Assembly: GCF_001281315.1 (NCBI RefSeq) | Contig: NZ_CP012479.1 | Span: 2,046,001-2,110,000, forward strand | From: Arthrobacter sp. ERGS1:01 | Lineage (GTDB): Bacteria; Actinomycetota; Actinomycetes; Actinomycetales; Micrococcaceae | Direction: 5' to 3' | Length of the DNA: 64,000 nt | Shown: positions 42,915-52,916 of the stretch, piece by piece | Layout of the letters: every line of letters starts with the position of its first letter | Position numbering within the stretch: position 1 is the first letter of the stretch | Position numbers and translations under genes: made by a program | The notes under the pieces: generated by a model | The model's database searches: none | What the model saw: the letters and a program-made list of their open reading frames with translations, nothing else | Told to the model about the DNA's origin: nothing

Positions 42915-43724
42915 TCAGTCAAAATGTGTTGCGACGTTGACCTGACTGAGATTCGCCAACATCTCCTGGGCAACATCACGCACTTTCTGGTTTCTTGAGG
43001 ATGCAGCCCTACTGAGAATCTCAAACGCCACAGTTTGTGAGCAACGCTGCTGACCCATAATGACCCCCACCGCCAAATCAATCGTGGTTCGCGATTTCAT
43101 GGCTTCCTGAAGGTCGTCCGCTGTTTGCTGCTTGACGCCGATCCGGACAGCCAATCGCAGAGCCATCTGGACTTGGCCGGCATACTGCTCAGCACTGGCT
43201 ACTATGCCTTCGTCAAACGCATCCGGAACGGAGGAAAAGAAATTGATCGAGGCGGCAGCCCCTTCGTCAAGGATCAAGGGAACGGCCAAGACACTGTGGA
43301 CGTTTTCCTTGAACAGTTCCTGGGCGTACTCCGGCCAACGTCCGTCCGTGAGCGTTTCTCGGATCACCACAGTGCGTTCTTCCTGGAGTGCCGTCAAGCA
43401 GGGGCCCTGTCCCATGCGTTCCTGGAGCTCATTGAGCATGTGCGCCCGGGCGGTGTTTCCTGTTCCTGTCAGTGCCCTTCGACGCCGGTACAACGTCACG
43501 GCGCAGTCCAAGGCAGGACCACCATCGACCATGGCCAGCGCGGCGGAGTATTCGCAAAGTTCACGCAAGAAATCTGCTACATCGACACTTTCAATGACGA
43601 GCCCCTGCAGCTGCTCCGAGACGGTCACATCAGGCCCGTCAGGCTCCGATTCCTGAATGGTGGCAGCGAAGGCGGGTGTGGGAATGCCGTCGGGCCGTTC
43701 GTCATCGGATACGTTCGTCGTCAT
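42915..43724 (-). CDS. GAF-ANTAR regulator (first)
   Basis: A 269-residue protein. The GAF domain (about 45-190) has MGQGPCLTALQEERTVVIRE, WPEYAQELFKENVHSVLAVP and LILDEGAAASINFFS; the ANTAR domain (about 205-262) has RTTIDLAVGVIMGQQRCSQ and ends with helical RNQKVRDVAQEMLANL. ANTAR binds stem-loops in nascent RNA and blocks termination; GAF would sense a ligand or light. ATG 43724 has AAAGGATC upstream. Confidence 0.88.
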   Translation of the reverse strand: MTTNVSDDERPDGIPTPAFAATIQESEPDGPDVTVSEQLQGLVIESVDVADFLRELCEYSAALAMVDGGPALDCAVTLYRRRRALTGTGNTARAHMLNELQERMGQGPCLTALQEERTVVIRETLTDGRWPEYAQELFKENVHSVLAVPLILDEGAAASINFFSSVPDAFDEGIVASAEQYAGQVQMALRLAVRIGVKQQTADDLQEAMKSRTTIDLAVGVIMGQQRCSQTVAFEILSRAASSRNQKVRDVAQEMLANLSQVNVATHFD

Positions 43725-43927
43725 CAATGATCCTTTGTACGGCGTCCGTGGAAGTATCCGTGGACACTCGGTGCCGAGTACTTCTGCCACCAAATAGGCT
43801 TCCACCCATCTCACGGCAAAGGCCCCGGATTTTCAGGCTTCCGCTGCTTGGACGCCTATCTATATTCTAGGCGCATTCAATACTTCCAGCATCGAAATGA
43901 AAGTAACACGCTGACGCGACCGGGCAA

Positions 43928-44197
43928 TTAAGGATCTTGTTCCTCATCCGGGTCCGAGGAGTACGGGATCCTGACCTCAACGGGCAGGCTCATGAATTGT
44001 TCATTGAACGCCTGCGCCAGCAGGTCGCGTTCGAGGGGCGGAAACGAATGCACCGCACATATATACGCTTCCAACTCAAACTGACCCGCGGAGCCGCCAA
44101 GTGCAAAATATTTCAGCCAGAGTTCACCCACGGTCAACTCTGCAAGGGCCAAGGCCCACCGAAGTTCCGCGAACTTTTCTTCATCGCCAATCCCCAT
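43928..44197 (-). CDS. Small acidic protein between two GAF-ANTAR genes
   Basis: An 89-residue helical protein (LRWALALAELTVGELWLKYF and LERDLLAQAFNEQFMSLPVE) with an acidic tail SDPDEEQDP. No family is recognised. It follows the second GAF-ANTAR gene by 15 bases and precedes the other, so all three are probably one operon and the protein may be an accessory factor. Confidence 0.7.
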   Translation of the reverse strand: MGIGDEEKFAELRWALALAELTVGELWLKYFALGGSAGQFELEAYICAVHSFPPLERDLLAQAFNEQFMSLPVEVRIPYSSDPDEEQDP

Positions 44198-44212
44198 TGC
44201 CGATCCCAGCCG

Positions 44213-44944
44213 CTACTTGACGTGCCGGACAGCCGCCTCTACTAGCCGCACCGCCGTATCCCTGAGCGTCGCGCGATCCGCGACGGCCAGTCTCATCAAC
44301 CTCTGCATGGCGTCCTCTTCGCCCACCCCATCGCGCTCCATGACAAGGCCCTTGGCCATGCCAATCAGGTCACGCGAACGCAGGGCGTGTTGCAAATCCT
44401 GGCTAAGACGGTGGGCACCTTCCGCCGTCTGCGCATGCTCCAGGAGGACCGTGGCCTGGGCCACCAACAGCTCCAGAACCCTCCGGGCACTGGTATTAAA
44501 CGCCCAGGCTGTATCCGAATACACCTTAACCGCACCAAAGGATTGCCCCCCAGACTTCATGGGCACACTGATGCAGGCAGTTACCGCCAAGGTGGCAACG
44601 CTTTGGGACCACCGCGGCCAGCGCGGATCGGTGGCGACGTCATCGACCACCACAGTCTCCCCCGTAGCCCAAGCCGTAAGGCACGGTCCTTCTTCCAGGG
44701 CGTACTGCAGGGCGTCGGCCTCCTCGACGATGGGATCGGAGGCAGCCATACTTATCTTGCGAGCATTTTCATCAATAAGCGTTACCCCGGCCCCCACTGC
44801 GTCAGGGAAGCTGAGTTTGGCTGCTTCGGTGATGAGCTTGAGGGTTTCGGCGACGGTTTTTTCACTCAGGAGAAGCCCGGAGGCTCGGGCGGCAACCGCG
44901 GCAAGCTCGTTGGCGAGTGGCAGTGCCTCTTCTGCGTTGATCAC
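44213..44944 (-). CDS. GAF-ANTAR regulator (second)
   Basis: A 243-residue protein with GAF (about 20-175: EEGPCLTAWATGETVVVDDV, SVATLAVTACISVPMKSGG) and ANTAR (about 182-240: ALRSRDLIGMAKGLVMERDG, EEDAMQRLMRLA). GTG 44944 has AGGAGGAGCTCACC upstream. First gene of the operon with the 89-residue protein. Target RNAs are unknown. Confidence 0.9.
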   Translation of the reverse strand: MINAEEALPLANELAAVAARASGLLLSEKTVAETLKLITEAAKLSFPDAVGAGVTLIDENARKISMAASDPIVEEADALQYALEEGPCLTAWATGETVVVDDVATDPRWPRWSQSVATLAVTACISVPMKSGGQSFGAVKVYSDTAWAFNTSARRVLELLVAQATVLLEHAQTAEGAHRLSQDLQHALRSRDLIGMAKGLVMERDGVGEEDAMQRLMRLAVADRATLRDTAVRLVEAAVRHVK

Positions 44945-45162
44945 GGTGAGCTCCTCCTGTCGGGACGCTCGTGGAGCATCGCACCTTCATCAATCCCTAC
45001 TCCAAGACTACACACGGCCGGGCACTTTTGTTCCCCGTAGACGGCGCCTTCCCATGACGGAAAAGAGCGGTGAGGTGGGAGTTGCGCCCCACCGGAGCGC
45101 GGCATTAAAGATGGCGACCCGGTTGGACCCGCCACCCCACTCATGCTTGCCCCTATTCGCGC

Positions 45163-45373
45163 TTAGATGCTGCGTGCGCCGCCCTCGGTGTCGTCGCTGT
45201 GACGGTCCACCACCTCATCCTTCAAGCGCGCCTTGGTGTCTGCAACCTTGCCCTTGGCATGCTCAATCTTGCCTTCCATTTCCTGGGACCTTTCCCCGGG
45301 CCTTGCCAACGATCTCTTTGACCTTCCCAGTGACCTTGTCCTTTGCAGCGTCCATCTTGTCGCCGATACCCAT
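45163..45373 (-). pseudogene. CsbD-family stress protein, frameshifted
   Basis: From ATG 45373 (AAGGA eight bases upstream) the frame reads GIGDKMDAAKDKVTGKVKEI then VGKARGKVPGN and stops early; the next frame continues EMEGKIEHAKGKVADTKARL to 45163. Together they make a normal 60-70-residue CsbD protein, a general-stress hydrophilin-like family. A one-base loss near the CCCGGGG run around 45298 would explain it. Confidence 0.75.
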
Positions 45374-45459
45374 TGCATTCATCCTTGTTTAACCCCTGTT
45401 CATAGGTGGCTCCCGCGTTGCTACCGTGCCGTCGACAGACGGGCGTTGAGGAACGTTGG

Positions 45460-45933
45460 TCATTCCTTGGCCTGACCCGCATCCTTGACGTAGCTCTTGC
45501 CATCCTCGCCCGTGTAGAGAACATAGTCCGGAGCTTTCTGGTCATCCTTGGATTTCACCGCACAGCCGGTTGGAGGGCCATCAATGGGAGAGCGTTCGGC
45601 ATCACCGAACACGGCACCCAGCCCCTTCGAGTCCCGGGTGGTCTCCCCTGGACGAATGATCTCGCCGTGTCCGCGAGAGTTATCTGACTCTTCCATCATG
45701 GTCTGTCCGGTGGCTGCAAAGGCTTGCACTTCCGTGCGCCACCAGCTGAGGTTGACCTTGGCAGAACCGTCCGCCGACGTTTCGACGGATGTTTCAATCT
45801 CGTCCTCGGCGGCACCCATTTCCCACAGCTTGTGCTGGTAGGACCCGACCAATTCGGTCAACGTTTCCGGGGTCCATTCGCCCGGGCCCATCCGCGTCGA
45901 AATCTCCACGGGTTCACTATCGCTTTCGTCCAT
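45460..45933 (-). CDS. Hypothetical acidic protein, 157 residues
   Basis: A soluble protein starting MDESDSEPVEISTRMGPGEW, with a middle beta-type segment VETSADGSAKVNLSWWRTEV and a low-complexity polar C-terminus. No family is recognised. It lies 28 bases behind the Rho-N-domain gene and shares its direction. Confidence 0.68.
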   Translation of the reverse strand: MDESDSEPVEISTRMGPGEWTPETLTELVGSYQHKLWEMGAAEDEIETSVETSADGSAKVNLSWWRTEVQAFAATGQTMMEESDNSRGHGEIIRPGETTRDSKGLGAVFGDAERSPIDGPPTGCAVKSKDDQKAPDYVLYTGEDGKSYVKDAGQAKE

Positions 45934-45961
45934 CGCATTCTCCTGGTCCGGTAAGAAGCCA

Positions 45962-46228
45962 CTACGAGTCGCGCAGCGACTCGATGAGTTCCTGCTTGCG
46001 TTGTTTCGAATAGCCGCTCAAGCCAATTTGCTTGGCCTTTGCCCTGAGTTCTTGTAACGTCCAGTCCTCGTAGGCGTCTGATCTTCCGCCCCTGCGAGCC
46101 ACTGAGGTCCGACCATCCCTGGCTGCCGCATTTGATATTCTGGCGGCCTTCTGGGCCGAGGCTCCATCCTCACGCAGGGCCTCATACATCTCGGGGTCTT
46201 TTATGCTGGAACTTTTCTCCTGTGGCAT
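45962..46228 (-). CDS. Rho N-terminal-domain protein (DUF7218-like)
   Basis: An 88-residue protein: a DUF7218-type start (DPEMYEALREDGASAQKAAR, ISNAAARDGR) and a C-terminal Rho-N/SAP-like helical domain (YEDWTLQELRAKAKQIGLSG, then RKQELIESLR). It likely binds nucleic acid. Common beside stress genes in actinobacteria. Confidence 0.82.
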   Translation of the reverse strand: MPQEKSSSIKDPEMYEALREDGASAQKAARISNAAARDGRTSVARRGGRSDAYEDWTLQELRAKAKQIGLSGYSKQRKQELIESLRDS

Positions 46229-46718
46229 GTCATTGTCCTTTCCTGCAGCGCATCGTCCGAGGCTTTACTCCAGGCCGGCGCACCAAGTTCCCTTCCGTCC
46301 TCGCGATGAATTGACGGCGATAGCGACATGAACCGGCATGTTTTGCCCTATATGTTCTTTAGTCTTGGCACCCGCAAAGGGGGAAAAGTGGACCATCCAA
46401 ATTGTGCTGTGAGCTATTGGAAACCTACGGGCCGGAACTGTGCTCCACGGGCCGATGGCTGCTTCATCCGCTACTTCCGACTGTAGCGACTTCTGGCGGG
46501 AATTGCCATGCCCATGTCCCGCCCCGGAAGGCGTCTGCCGAGGTCGACGAGGGCCGCAAGGGCGTCGGCACCGTATTTGCCCCCAAGGACTTGAGCTGGC
46601 CGTGGACGCACACCGACGGGCTCGCTAGCATGGGCAATAGAGAGGCATTTTTGCCGATGATTGGACAAATCCTCAGCATTCCGCCGAAATCACCCGCGAT
46701 CAACGAAAGGCTTGAGCG
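46229..46718. other. Intergenic stretch
   Basis: A 106-codon plus-strand frame (46402-46722) overlaps the next start but lacks a ribosome site and family; it is not supported. No other feature is seen. Confidence 0.35.
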
Positions 46719-46898
46719 ATGAACGACCAACAGCCAACCGATCCGGAGCGTCCCGTTCCCGAACCGTTCCCGACAAGCCCTGATCCCACGGTGCCGGATG
46801 GACCCCTCGGCCCGCTCGAACCCAAAGTGCCCGAACCTGAGCCCGGCACAATCCCTCCCCCGGACCCATTCCTCCCCGCCGCCCCACCCGTCATCTAA
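46719..46898 (+). CDS. Proline-rich 59-residue protein
   Basis: ATG 46719 has GAAAGG nine bases upstream. The peptide is almost only Pro, Glu, Asp, Gly and Leu (RPVPEPFPTSPDPTVPDGPL), intrinsically disordered. Similar short Pro-rich hydrophilic proteins occur in stress regions of these bacteria. No family is recognised. Confidence 0.6.
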   Translation: MNDQQPTDPERPVPEPFPTSPDPTVPDGPLGPLEPKVPEPEPGTIPPPDPFLPAAPPVI

Positions 46899-46989
46899 TG
46901 CCATGGCGACGCAAAGTGAAGTGATGGGCATGCCCCTGCGCAAATAGTCTGCACACCCATATCAAGGAGCACCGCTTGGCGAGATCCGG

Positions 46990-47780
46990 GGGCGTTCCGA
47001 TTCCACGAAAGCCCTGCACAAGGTGGGAGCCACTGTGCTCTTTGCGCTATTTATAACTTTTTGGTGGCGGTGGCTAAAACGGTGGCCTCACTCACAACGG
47101 GTTCGGGTTCCATGGTGGTCGAGTCGGAGCACTCCTGGGCGAACACGGGTAACCAGATATCCCTCTTCTTTGCCGAGCGGAGTTCGCGGTGGCCAATGTG
47201 GTACTGGGCGTCGCCTTTTTCCTGGAGAGTCTCTCCTCTCGCCAGGCCCTGCGGCAGGATCAAGGCGATGCTCGGAAACACGGTCGAGACGGATTTGAGC
47301 AGGTACTGAACAGTTCGGACACCACAACCCGAGCCGTGTTTGCCGAGGACGGGGCGGACCTGACGGGCATCCTTTTGGCATTTGCCGGGATCTTGGCCCG
47401 CCAATTGACAGGCGCCCCCGTGCCGGACGCACTGGGATCCATTAAGGTGGGGACTGCTGTTGGGGTGTATCGCCGTAGTGCTGATCCAGGAAAGCAGGCG
47501 CTTCCTGGTGGGCCCAGCTGTCACCGCCGAAGTTAGAGGGGCCCTAACGCGTCAGTTGCTAGAGGATACGGAAAGAGTCCACATCACCTACCTGCACCTG
47601 GAATTCATTGGATCGCGCAAGCTCTGCCTGGTAGGCGCCGTCGACCTCGCCGGGAACCGCCCCGAATCCGAGGTGGCCACCAATTTGCGCACCGTCGAGA
47701 GGCAAGCTGAAAAGCACGATGGCATCGAAGACGTTATTATGACCCCTTCGACCGCCGATGAACCTTCCCTAAACTTTTGA
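46990..47780 (+). pseudogene. Cation diffusion facilitator, broken
   Basis: Three frames together spell a CDF transporter: STKALHKVGATVLFALF, then AKTVASLTTGSGSMVVESEH with SWANTGNQISLFFAE, then a deletion of about 50 residues, then VVLGVAFFLESLSS, TTRAVFAEDGADLTGILLAF, and after another shift LIQESRRFLVGPAV and YLHLEFIGSRKLCLVGAVDL. Start region, internal part and frame are all damaged, so no working metal efflux protein is made. Confidence 0.82.
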
Positions 47781-47940
47781 CGGGCTCCGAGAGCGGACCC
47801 AGGGTCCATGGAAGGGGGCACCTCATGAGGTCGACACTTTTGTATGAGAAAGGTGGGCTTCTTGTTCGTCACGTGTCGGCGTGAACGGGCACCGCTGAGG
47901 TGAGCCGGCCATAGCCATTCACGGTCCGGCCTTGCCTCGC

Positions 47941-49026
47941 TTATCGTTCGGGATCGCTAGGGTCCGCCGGGGCGGCTTTTCTCTGGCTGCGCAGCCGACG
48001 TCCCACCGAAATCTCTTCGGCGTCCTTCCAAAGCCGTTTCACGCTCCCCTTGCTATCGCGGGGCGGCAACTGGATGGTTTCCTCTGCGGCGATACCCGCC
48101 ACTAGTTCTCGTCCGCGCTCCAGCTCGGCGTCAAACTCGGCGCCAAATAGGAGCGACATGTTCAGAATCCATAGCCACAGAAGCAGAACGATGGCCCCGC
48201 CAATGGTGCCGTAGGTCTTGTTATAGTGGGCAAAATTGGCGACATAGAAGCCGAAACCTACGGAGATCACGACAAAGACAACGAGGCTGATGACCGATCC
48301 CAGGCTGATCCAGCGGAATTTGGGTTGCCGTACGTTCGGGGTTGCATGGAATAGCAACGCGATGACGACTATGGCGAGGATGGCGATCACGGGCCATTTG
48401 GCCACGTTCCAGATCGCCACGGTCGTGCCGCCCATGCCGGCGGCGTCCCCGACCGCTTGGGCCACGGGCCCGGAAAGGACCAACATCAAAACCATTAACG
48501 CCACCAGAAGGACGGCGACGAGTGTCACCAAGAGCATCACCGGGCGCAGTTTCCACGCGGGCCGACCCTCATCGATTTCGTAGATCCTGTTCATGGCCCG
48601 CCCAAACGATCCCACGTAACCGGACGCTGAAAGCAACGCCACCACAATGCCTGCAGCGAAGGCAAAACCCGCACCGTTGGCGTGCGTCATCTGCTCAATG
48701 GGGCCTTTCAAAACCGCCACGGAGTCCGGTGCCACGTTTCTTACCGCGTCAAGTAGCGTCGCCGTCGTTCTTTCACCCTGCCCGACCAATCCCAGCAGTG
48801 ATACCAAGGCAAGCATGGCTGGAAAGATGGACAACACTCCGTGGTAGGTAAGCGCTGCGGCCATGTCCGGGCAGGCGTCCTTGGTGAATTCGCGAACCGT
48901 CCGTTTCGCCACGTACCGCCACTTCGATAGGTGCGTGTCCACAGGTGTGCCCGGCTTTGGGTCGTCGCCAGGGAGCCCGGATTCGTGCTCTAGTTCACTT
49001 GGGACGTGGTTCTTTTCCTTCGCCAT
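47941..49026 (-). CDS. YihY/BrkB-family membrane protein
   Basis: A 361-residue protein with six helices after a soluble N-terminus (CPDMAAALTYHGVLSIFPAM begins the domain; IGGAIVLLLWLWILNMSLLF is the hallmark near the end). The family is widespread; role unclear. The C-terminus is basic. ATG 49026 has GAAGGTGG upstream, and 22 in-frame codons before it are rejected. Confidence 0.88.
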   Translation of the reverse strand: MAKEKNHVPSELEHESGLPGDDPKPGTPVDTHLSKWRYVAKRTVREFTKDACPDMAAALTYHGVLSIFPAMLALVSLLGLVGQGERTTATLLDAVRNVAPDSVAVLKGPIEQMTHANGAGFAFAAGIVVALLSASGYVGSFGRAMNRIYEIDEGRPAWKLRPVMLLVTLVAVLLVALMVLMLVLSGPVAQAVGDAAGMGGTTVAIWNVAKWPVIAILAIVVIALLFHATPNVRQPKFRWISLGSVISLVVFVVISVGFGFYVANFAHYNKTYGTIGGAIVLLLWLWILNMSLLFGAEFDAELERGRELVAGIAAEETIQLPPRDSKGSVKRLWKDAEEISVGRRLRSQRKAAPADPSDPER

Positions 49027-49113
49027 CGCAGCCACCTTCGAGTCTTCGGGATCAGAACGATGTTGCAGGCCGCTCTTCGCTCCGGCCTGCAACAGTTCCG
49101 GGAAATGGTTTGT

Positions 49114-49383
49114 CTAAGCCCTGCTCTTCGAGCGTCCCGTAATTGCCCCATACACGCCTGCGACCACTACACCGCCGATGATGGCCAGAATCCACGAACC
49201 TAGGTTCCAGAATCTCATGTCTCCGGATCCGAAAATCAGGTTACCGATCCACCCACCAACGATTGCGCCGACGACGCCCAGGATGAGGCTGGTGATCCAG
49301 CCTCCACCGACACGTCCGGGCATAATGGCCTTGACAATGGCGCCCACAATCAGGCCGAGAATAATCCATCCGATGAAGCCCAC
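49114..49383 (-). CDS. GlsB/YeaQ/YmgE-family membrane protein
   Basis: An 89-residue protein with three helices (GFIGWIILGLIVGAIVKAIM, TSLILGVVGAIVGGWIGNLI, LGSWILAIIGGVVVAGVYGA), the pattern of transglycosylase-associated proteins linked to stress. GTG 49383 directly follows AGGAGGATTC, so the longer in-frame reading is dropped. Confidence 0.88.
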   Translation of the reverse strand: MGFIGWIILGLIVGAIVKAIMPGRVGGGWITSLILGVVGAIVGGWIGNLIFGSGDMRFWNLGSWILAIIGGVVVAGVYGAITGRSKSRA

Positions 49384-49701
49384 GAATCCTCCTGGAGAAA
49401 CGTTGTATTTTATGTGGATGTTTTCAATTTTGGGAGAAGGCTGTCCCCATTTGGCCTCAAGCGTTGAGTGAGAGTCACAGAATTTTATAGTTTCTCCGGA
49501 AGTTTTATGGGGAACCATTCACACTCCTCGCAGGGCGGCAAATATTGAGCGGCCACTTCCTTCCCACCATAAAGAAGGTACCGTCGGAATTCAACCACAG
49601 TTCGCGCAACGCCCTGCACCGCGCAAATTCCCGCAAGCCAAATTCGGGCCTCATGCCCCTTGGTCGTGGCGCCTGCCTTGGGACTTATGCAATGGGTATC
49701 G

Positions 49702-50430
49702 CTATTGGCCGACAAGGACGGTGTTGACCAGCTTGACGAGTTCGTTGCTCGCGGCCGATGTAATTGCAGCACCGGCCTTAACGACCGTCGCCGCCAGATT
49801 GCCCTTGACAGCAGTCACGGTGAGTGAGGTGACTTTCTGGCCAGTCGGCGCCGTCTCGCTGGTCAGAGCACCCAATGACTTGTCTCCGTTCGTGGAAACC
49901 TGGACCGGAGTAACCTTGACGGTGGACTTCTTCCCCGCCACGGACTCCGTCACCGTTGAACATTGCGAGGCTGCCTTCTCGCTTGCTGCCAACTGGGCAG
50001 ACATGGCCGATGCATCCTTGACGGCGAACACAGTAACGGTAATGGTGGTTTTGTCTGCTGCTGAAAGGCTCGCCCCGGCCGCGTAGGTGCTGCCTTCAGG
50101 AACCTGGGCATTGTTGGTCGACACCACTGCGCAAGCTTTTGGTGTAATCACCGCAGTTTTGAGCAGCGTCCTTGCCACTTCCAGCCCTTGATCAATCTGG
50201 GCGGCTGGAATTACCGTAAACGCCCTACCGCTGGGGTCTTTGAGCTTCGCAATGATCGCGGCCAGCTCATTATTGGTGTAGTCCTTTTCCGTGGGGGAAG
50301 CCATGGCCGACGTTGTTGCCGCAGTACTCCCAGACGTCGTGGAACCAGCCACTGTACCGGCTTGGCCGCAACCTGCCAGAGCCATCGCTGCGACAATTGC
50401 GATGCTGTATGGAACGATTCGATTTTTCAT
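49702..50430 (-). CDS. Lipoprotein, 242 residues
   Basis: Signal KNRIVPYSIAIVAAMALAGC with lipobox LAGC, then a Ser/Thr-rich linker. The mature domain (about 55-240) is beta-rich with two Cys (KACAVVSTNNAQ and ASQCSTV) and repeated TVTVFAVKD / SLTVTAVKG strands. No family is certain; similar actinobacterial lipoproteins of unknown role exist. Confidence 0.72.
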   Translation of the reverse strand: MKNRIVPYSIAIVAAMALAGCGQAGTVAGSTTSGSTAATTSAMASPTEKDYTNNELAAIIAKLKDPSGRAFTVIPAAQIDQGLEVARTLLKTAVITPKACAVVSTNNAQVPEGSTYAAGASLSAADKTTITVTVFAVKDASAMSAQLAASEKAASQCSTVTESVAGKKSTVKVTPVQVSTNGDKSLGALTSETAPTGQKVTSLTVTAVKGNLAATVVKAGAAITSAASNELVKLVNTVLVGQ

Positions 50431-50651
50431 GTGGCGCCTCAATCAGAGAAGGATTCCGGTGGTCTCCCATATTTTTACTCTAGTGTTGATTTTGGGCGTT
50501 AAGTTGAAAATCTCATGCAATATATTACCGTCGTATGATTGAGGCCAAAGTGGCTTTTACCCGGAATCGCTGGCGGCAATTTCTGGGAAAGTTGCCCTTT
50601 CATGCCACCCGCTGAACTGGACCACCTGGACGACCGGAGAAAGCTAAGCTG

Positions 50652-50911
50652 CTATCCGTCCTTGGCGTTCGCCTCCAACCTCACCGCTGCCTTCTTCCCA
50701 AGCCGCTGGGTGACGACCCGGTAACGGCCCCGGAAACTGCGGTTACCAGCGCAAACACCAACACACCGGCCATGGGGTTGCGTAAATCCGTGGCTTCGTT
50801 GGGAGGTTTGTTCCCGGTACCTTTGCGCCAGACAGCCCCCAACGCCCTGCGGGCCCCGGCGCCCACCGCGAGGCTTGCGCCGACACCCAAAAGCTTGATC
50901 AGGATTTTCAT
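50652..50911 (-). pseudogene. DUF4235 protein, frameshifted
   Basis: From ATG 50911 (GGAGG upstream) the frame gives KILIKLLGVGASLAVGAGAR, then ALGAVWRKGTGNKPPNEATD and LVFALVTAVSGAV, all typical of DUF4235; then it leaves the family. One base away a frame continues RVVTQRLGKKAAVRLEANAK to 50652. A single indel near 50735 joins them. Confidence 0.72.
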
Positions 50912-51264
50912 GGCATGGCCTCCATTTCTGCTCAGAACGATGTTGCCTTCACCACCCACTGTTCCGAACCGAGGAGGCTTTCGCAAGCTGCCGCATGTGG
51001 TTACAGTGGAATCAACGGTCCAGCCGTTCAGGCCTGAATTGCTTCACGCGGCAGGCCCGCCCCAGGGTGGCCCGTCCTGCACCCCGTCGCCAGCAACACG
51101 CGGCACATGGCCCCAAGCAGCGGGGGTTCCCGGCCCACATCAGGGCTTTTCAGCCTGGCCGTAGCCAGCCTGCGCTTAGAGGCCCCTTACAGCAGCGAAT
51201 CCATCCCGGCGTGACCGCTCACGTCATGACCATTCGAGTCGAGCAACAATCGAAGGAGAACTCC
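50912..51264. other. Intergenic stretch
   Basis: Open plus-strand frames are extensions of the next gene without a start. A GAAGGAG site at its end belongs to the gene at 51265. Confidence 0.4.
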
Positions 51265-51717
51265 ATGAATAGCGACGACGCCACCAATGGCGAAAACGAC
51301 CCCACCAAAGCTGAAGGCGGCTACGGAGCCCCGCTTCCCGAGGACGAAGTGCCCGGAAGCGCAGACACCAACCCCGGATCACCGGATCCGACCCTGCGTG
51401 ATCAAGAAAGCGATGTCGAATCCTTGACCAGCGACGGAAGCTTGGGAGCCCCGGAGAAGAATTTCTTTGACGATGAGGATGCAGGCAGCGATGGCGAGCC
51501 CGAAGCGGGGAGGTTCGGCGGAGCTGACGAACAGTTCCGCGACGAGCTTGCCACAGCGGATGCCCTCGGTGCCCGTGTGGACCCCAGCGATGAATCCCCG
51601 ATTGAAGCACCCTCCACTGATGCGCCCCTGGATGACGGAAATACCGAGCCCGCCCGTAACGACCGGGAGTCCTTCTCCTCTGAATCGGACGCCGACGCAT
51701 CAGGTGGCAGCGCCTAA
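51265..51717 (+). CDS. Acidic disordered protein, 150 residues
   Basis: ATG 51265 follows GAAGGAGAACTCC. The protein is almost all Asp, Glu, Ser, Gly, Pro and Ala (NFFDDEDAGSDGEPEAGRFG) with no hydrophobic core, like hydrophilin-type stress proteins. It has no recognised domain. Confidence 0.7.
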   Translation: MNSDDATNGENDPTKAEGGYGAPLPEDEVPGSADTNPGSPDPTLRDQESDVESLTSDGSLGAPEKNFFDDEDAGSDGEPEAGRFGGADEQFRDELATADALGARVDPSDESPIEAPSTDAPLDDGNTEPARNDRESFSSESDADASGGSA

Positions 51718-51795
51718 CCGGCGTCGTCCAAGCCCACACACCCCAATAACATGAGGATCCGGTTTCATTTCCACTGAAGTTCACAGCGAAACCAT

Positions 51796-52916
51796 ATGAC
51801 GCGGAAACCGCGAGGCGCCGGCCCCCCGGGCGTGAGCTCCCGCAGCATGGTGGAGTGCTCTTGGATGCGTCAACATTGCGCGGGGCGGGCCAAGCACAGG
51901 CCAGGCTCGATGACCTACACCCCTCTGCAGAGCGATCCAACGGGGACGTGGCCGCCACGCTTGAGCTGGCACGGACAATGGGGCCTTCACCCCCCGACCC
52001 CAGAAGGCGAAACCTTGTCCCTCTGGCAGGAGTTGGCAACCCTGGGTGCGGCCGGATTGAGCGCTGCGCGCATCATCGAACCCCACCTTGATGCCTTGTC
52101 AATCCTTGCCCAAGCGGGACAGGGGGACCTCAACATTGCAGGGTCCACATGGGGCGTGTTCGCCGCACAGGCTCCGGGAGAGGTGCTGACCGCCTCTGAC
52201 AGCCACGGCTAGCACCTGACCGGGGACAAGCCCTCTGGTGCTCACTTGCGGACAGCCTGAGCCAAGCCCTAGTCACTGCACGAAACGGACAATTGGTCCA
52301 ACTTTTCGCCGCGGATCTGCGCAGCCACGGAATCACCCGGGACCAACGGCCCTGGCTGACGTTGGGCCTGCCCACAATTCCCAGCGCAGGATTGTCCTTC
52401 AACAACGTCCCGGCAGTGCCGGTAGGAGCACCTGGTTCGTATCTCAGCAGGCCCGGATTTGCCTGGGTAGGGGCCAGGGTTGCCGCCATTTGGCACGGTG
52501 CCGCGTTAGCAGTGGCCAGGCGCTCGCACGAGCATTCTCGCTCACGGAACCCAGACCAAGTTGCACTCTGGCACCTGGGCCGGATGGACCAAGCGGTGTG
52601 GTCCGCCCAGGCGGCATTCCAGGCGGCGGCCGTCACTGCTGATGCCAGCAAAGGTGCTGACGAGGATGCCATCCCAGCTGGCATAAGGTCCGCCTGTCTG
52701 CGGGCCACGGTCGTTGGTGCCGCCGAAGCCGTGCTGTCGGTGGCCGCCCACGGCATGGGCCCGGAGCCGCTGGCCTTCGAAGGCGCCCACCTCCAGCGCG
52801 TGGCTGACCTCGAGCTCTATCTCCGACAGGACCATGCTGAGCGGTCCTTGGCAGCGCACGGAGCCGCACTGCTGGCGCTCAACCCGGGCGGATCACCCCA
52901 GGAGTCACCATGGTGA
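51796..52916 (+). pseudogene. Acyl-CoA dehydrogenase-like gene, broken
   Basis: Fragments in several frames spell one protein: LWQELATLGAAGLSAARIIE with PHLDALSILAQAG, ending GEVLTASDSHG at a stop, then SLSQALVTARNGQLVQLFAA in another frame and on through VPVGAPGSYLSRPGFAWVGA and AWSAQAAFQAAAVTADASKG-like helical parts to 52916. The N-terminus is also shifted. The last frame's stop overlaps the PIG-L start, so they once formed an operon. Confidence 0.7.

Noticed and set aside
46402..46722. 106-codon plus-strand frame overlapping the Pro-rich gene
   Set aside because: No ribosome site or family, though its stop overlaps the next start.
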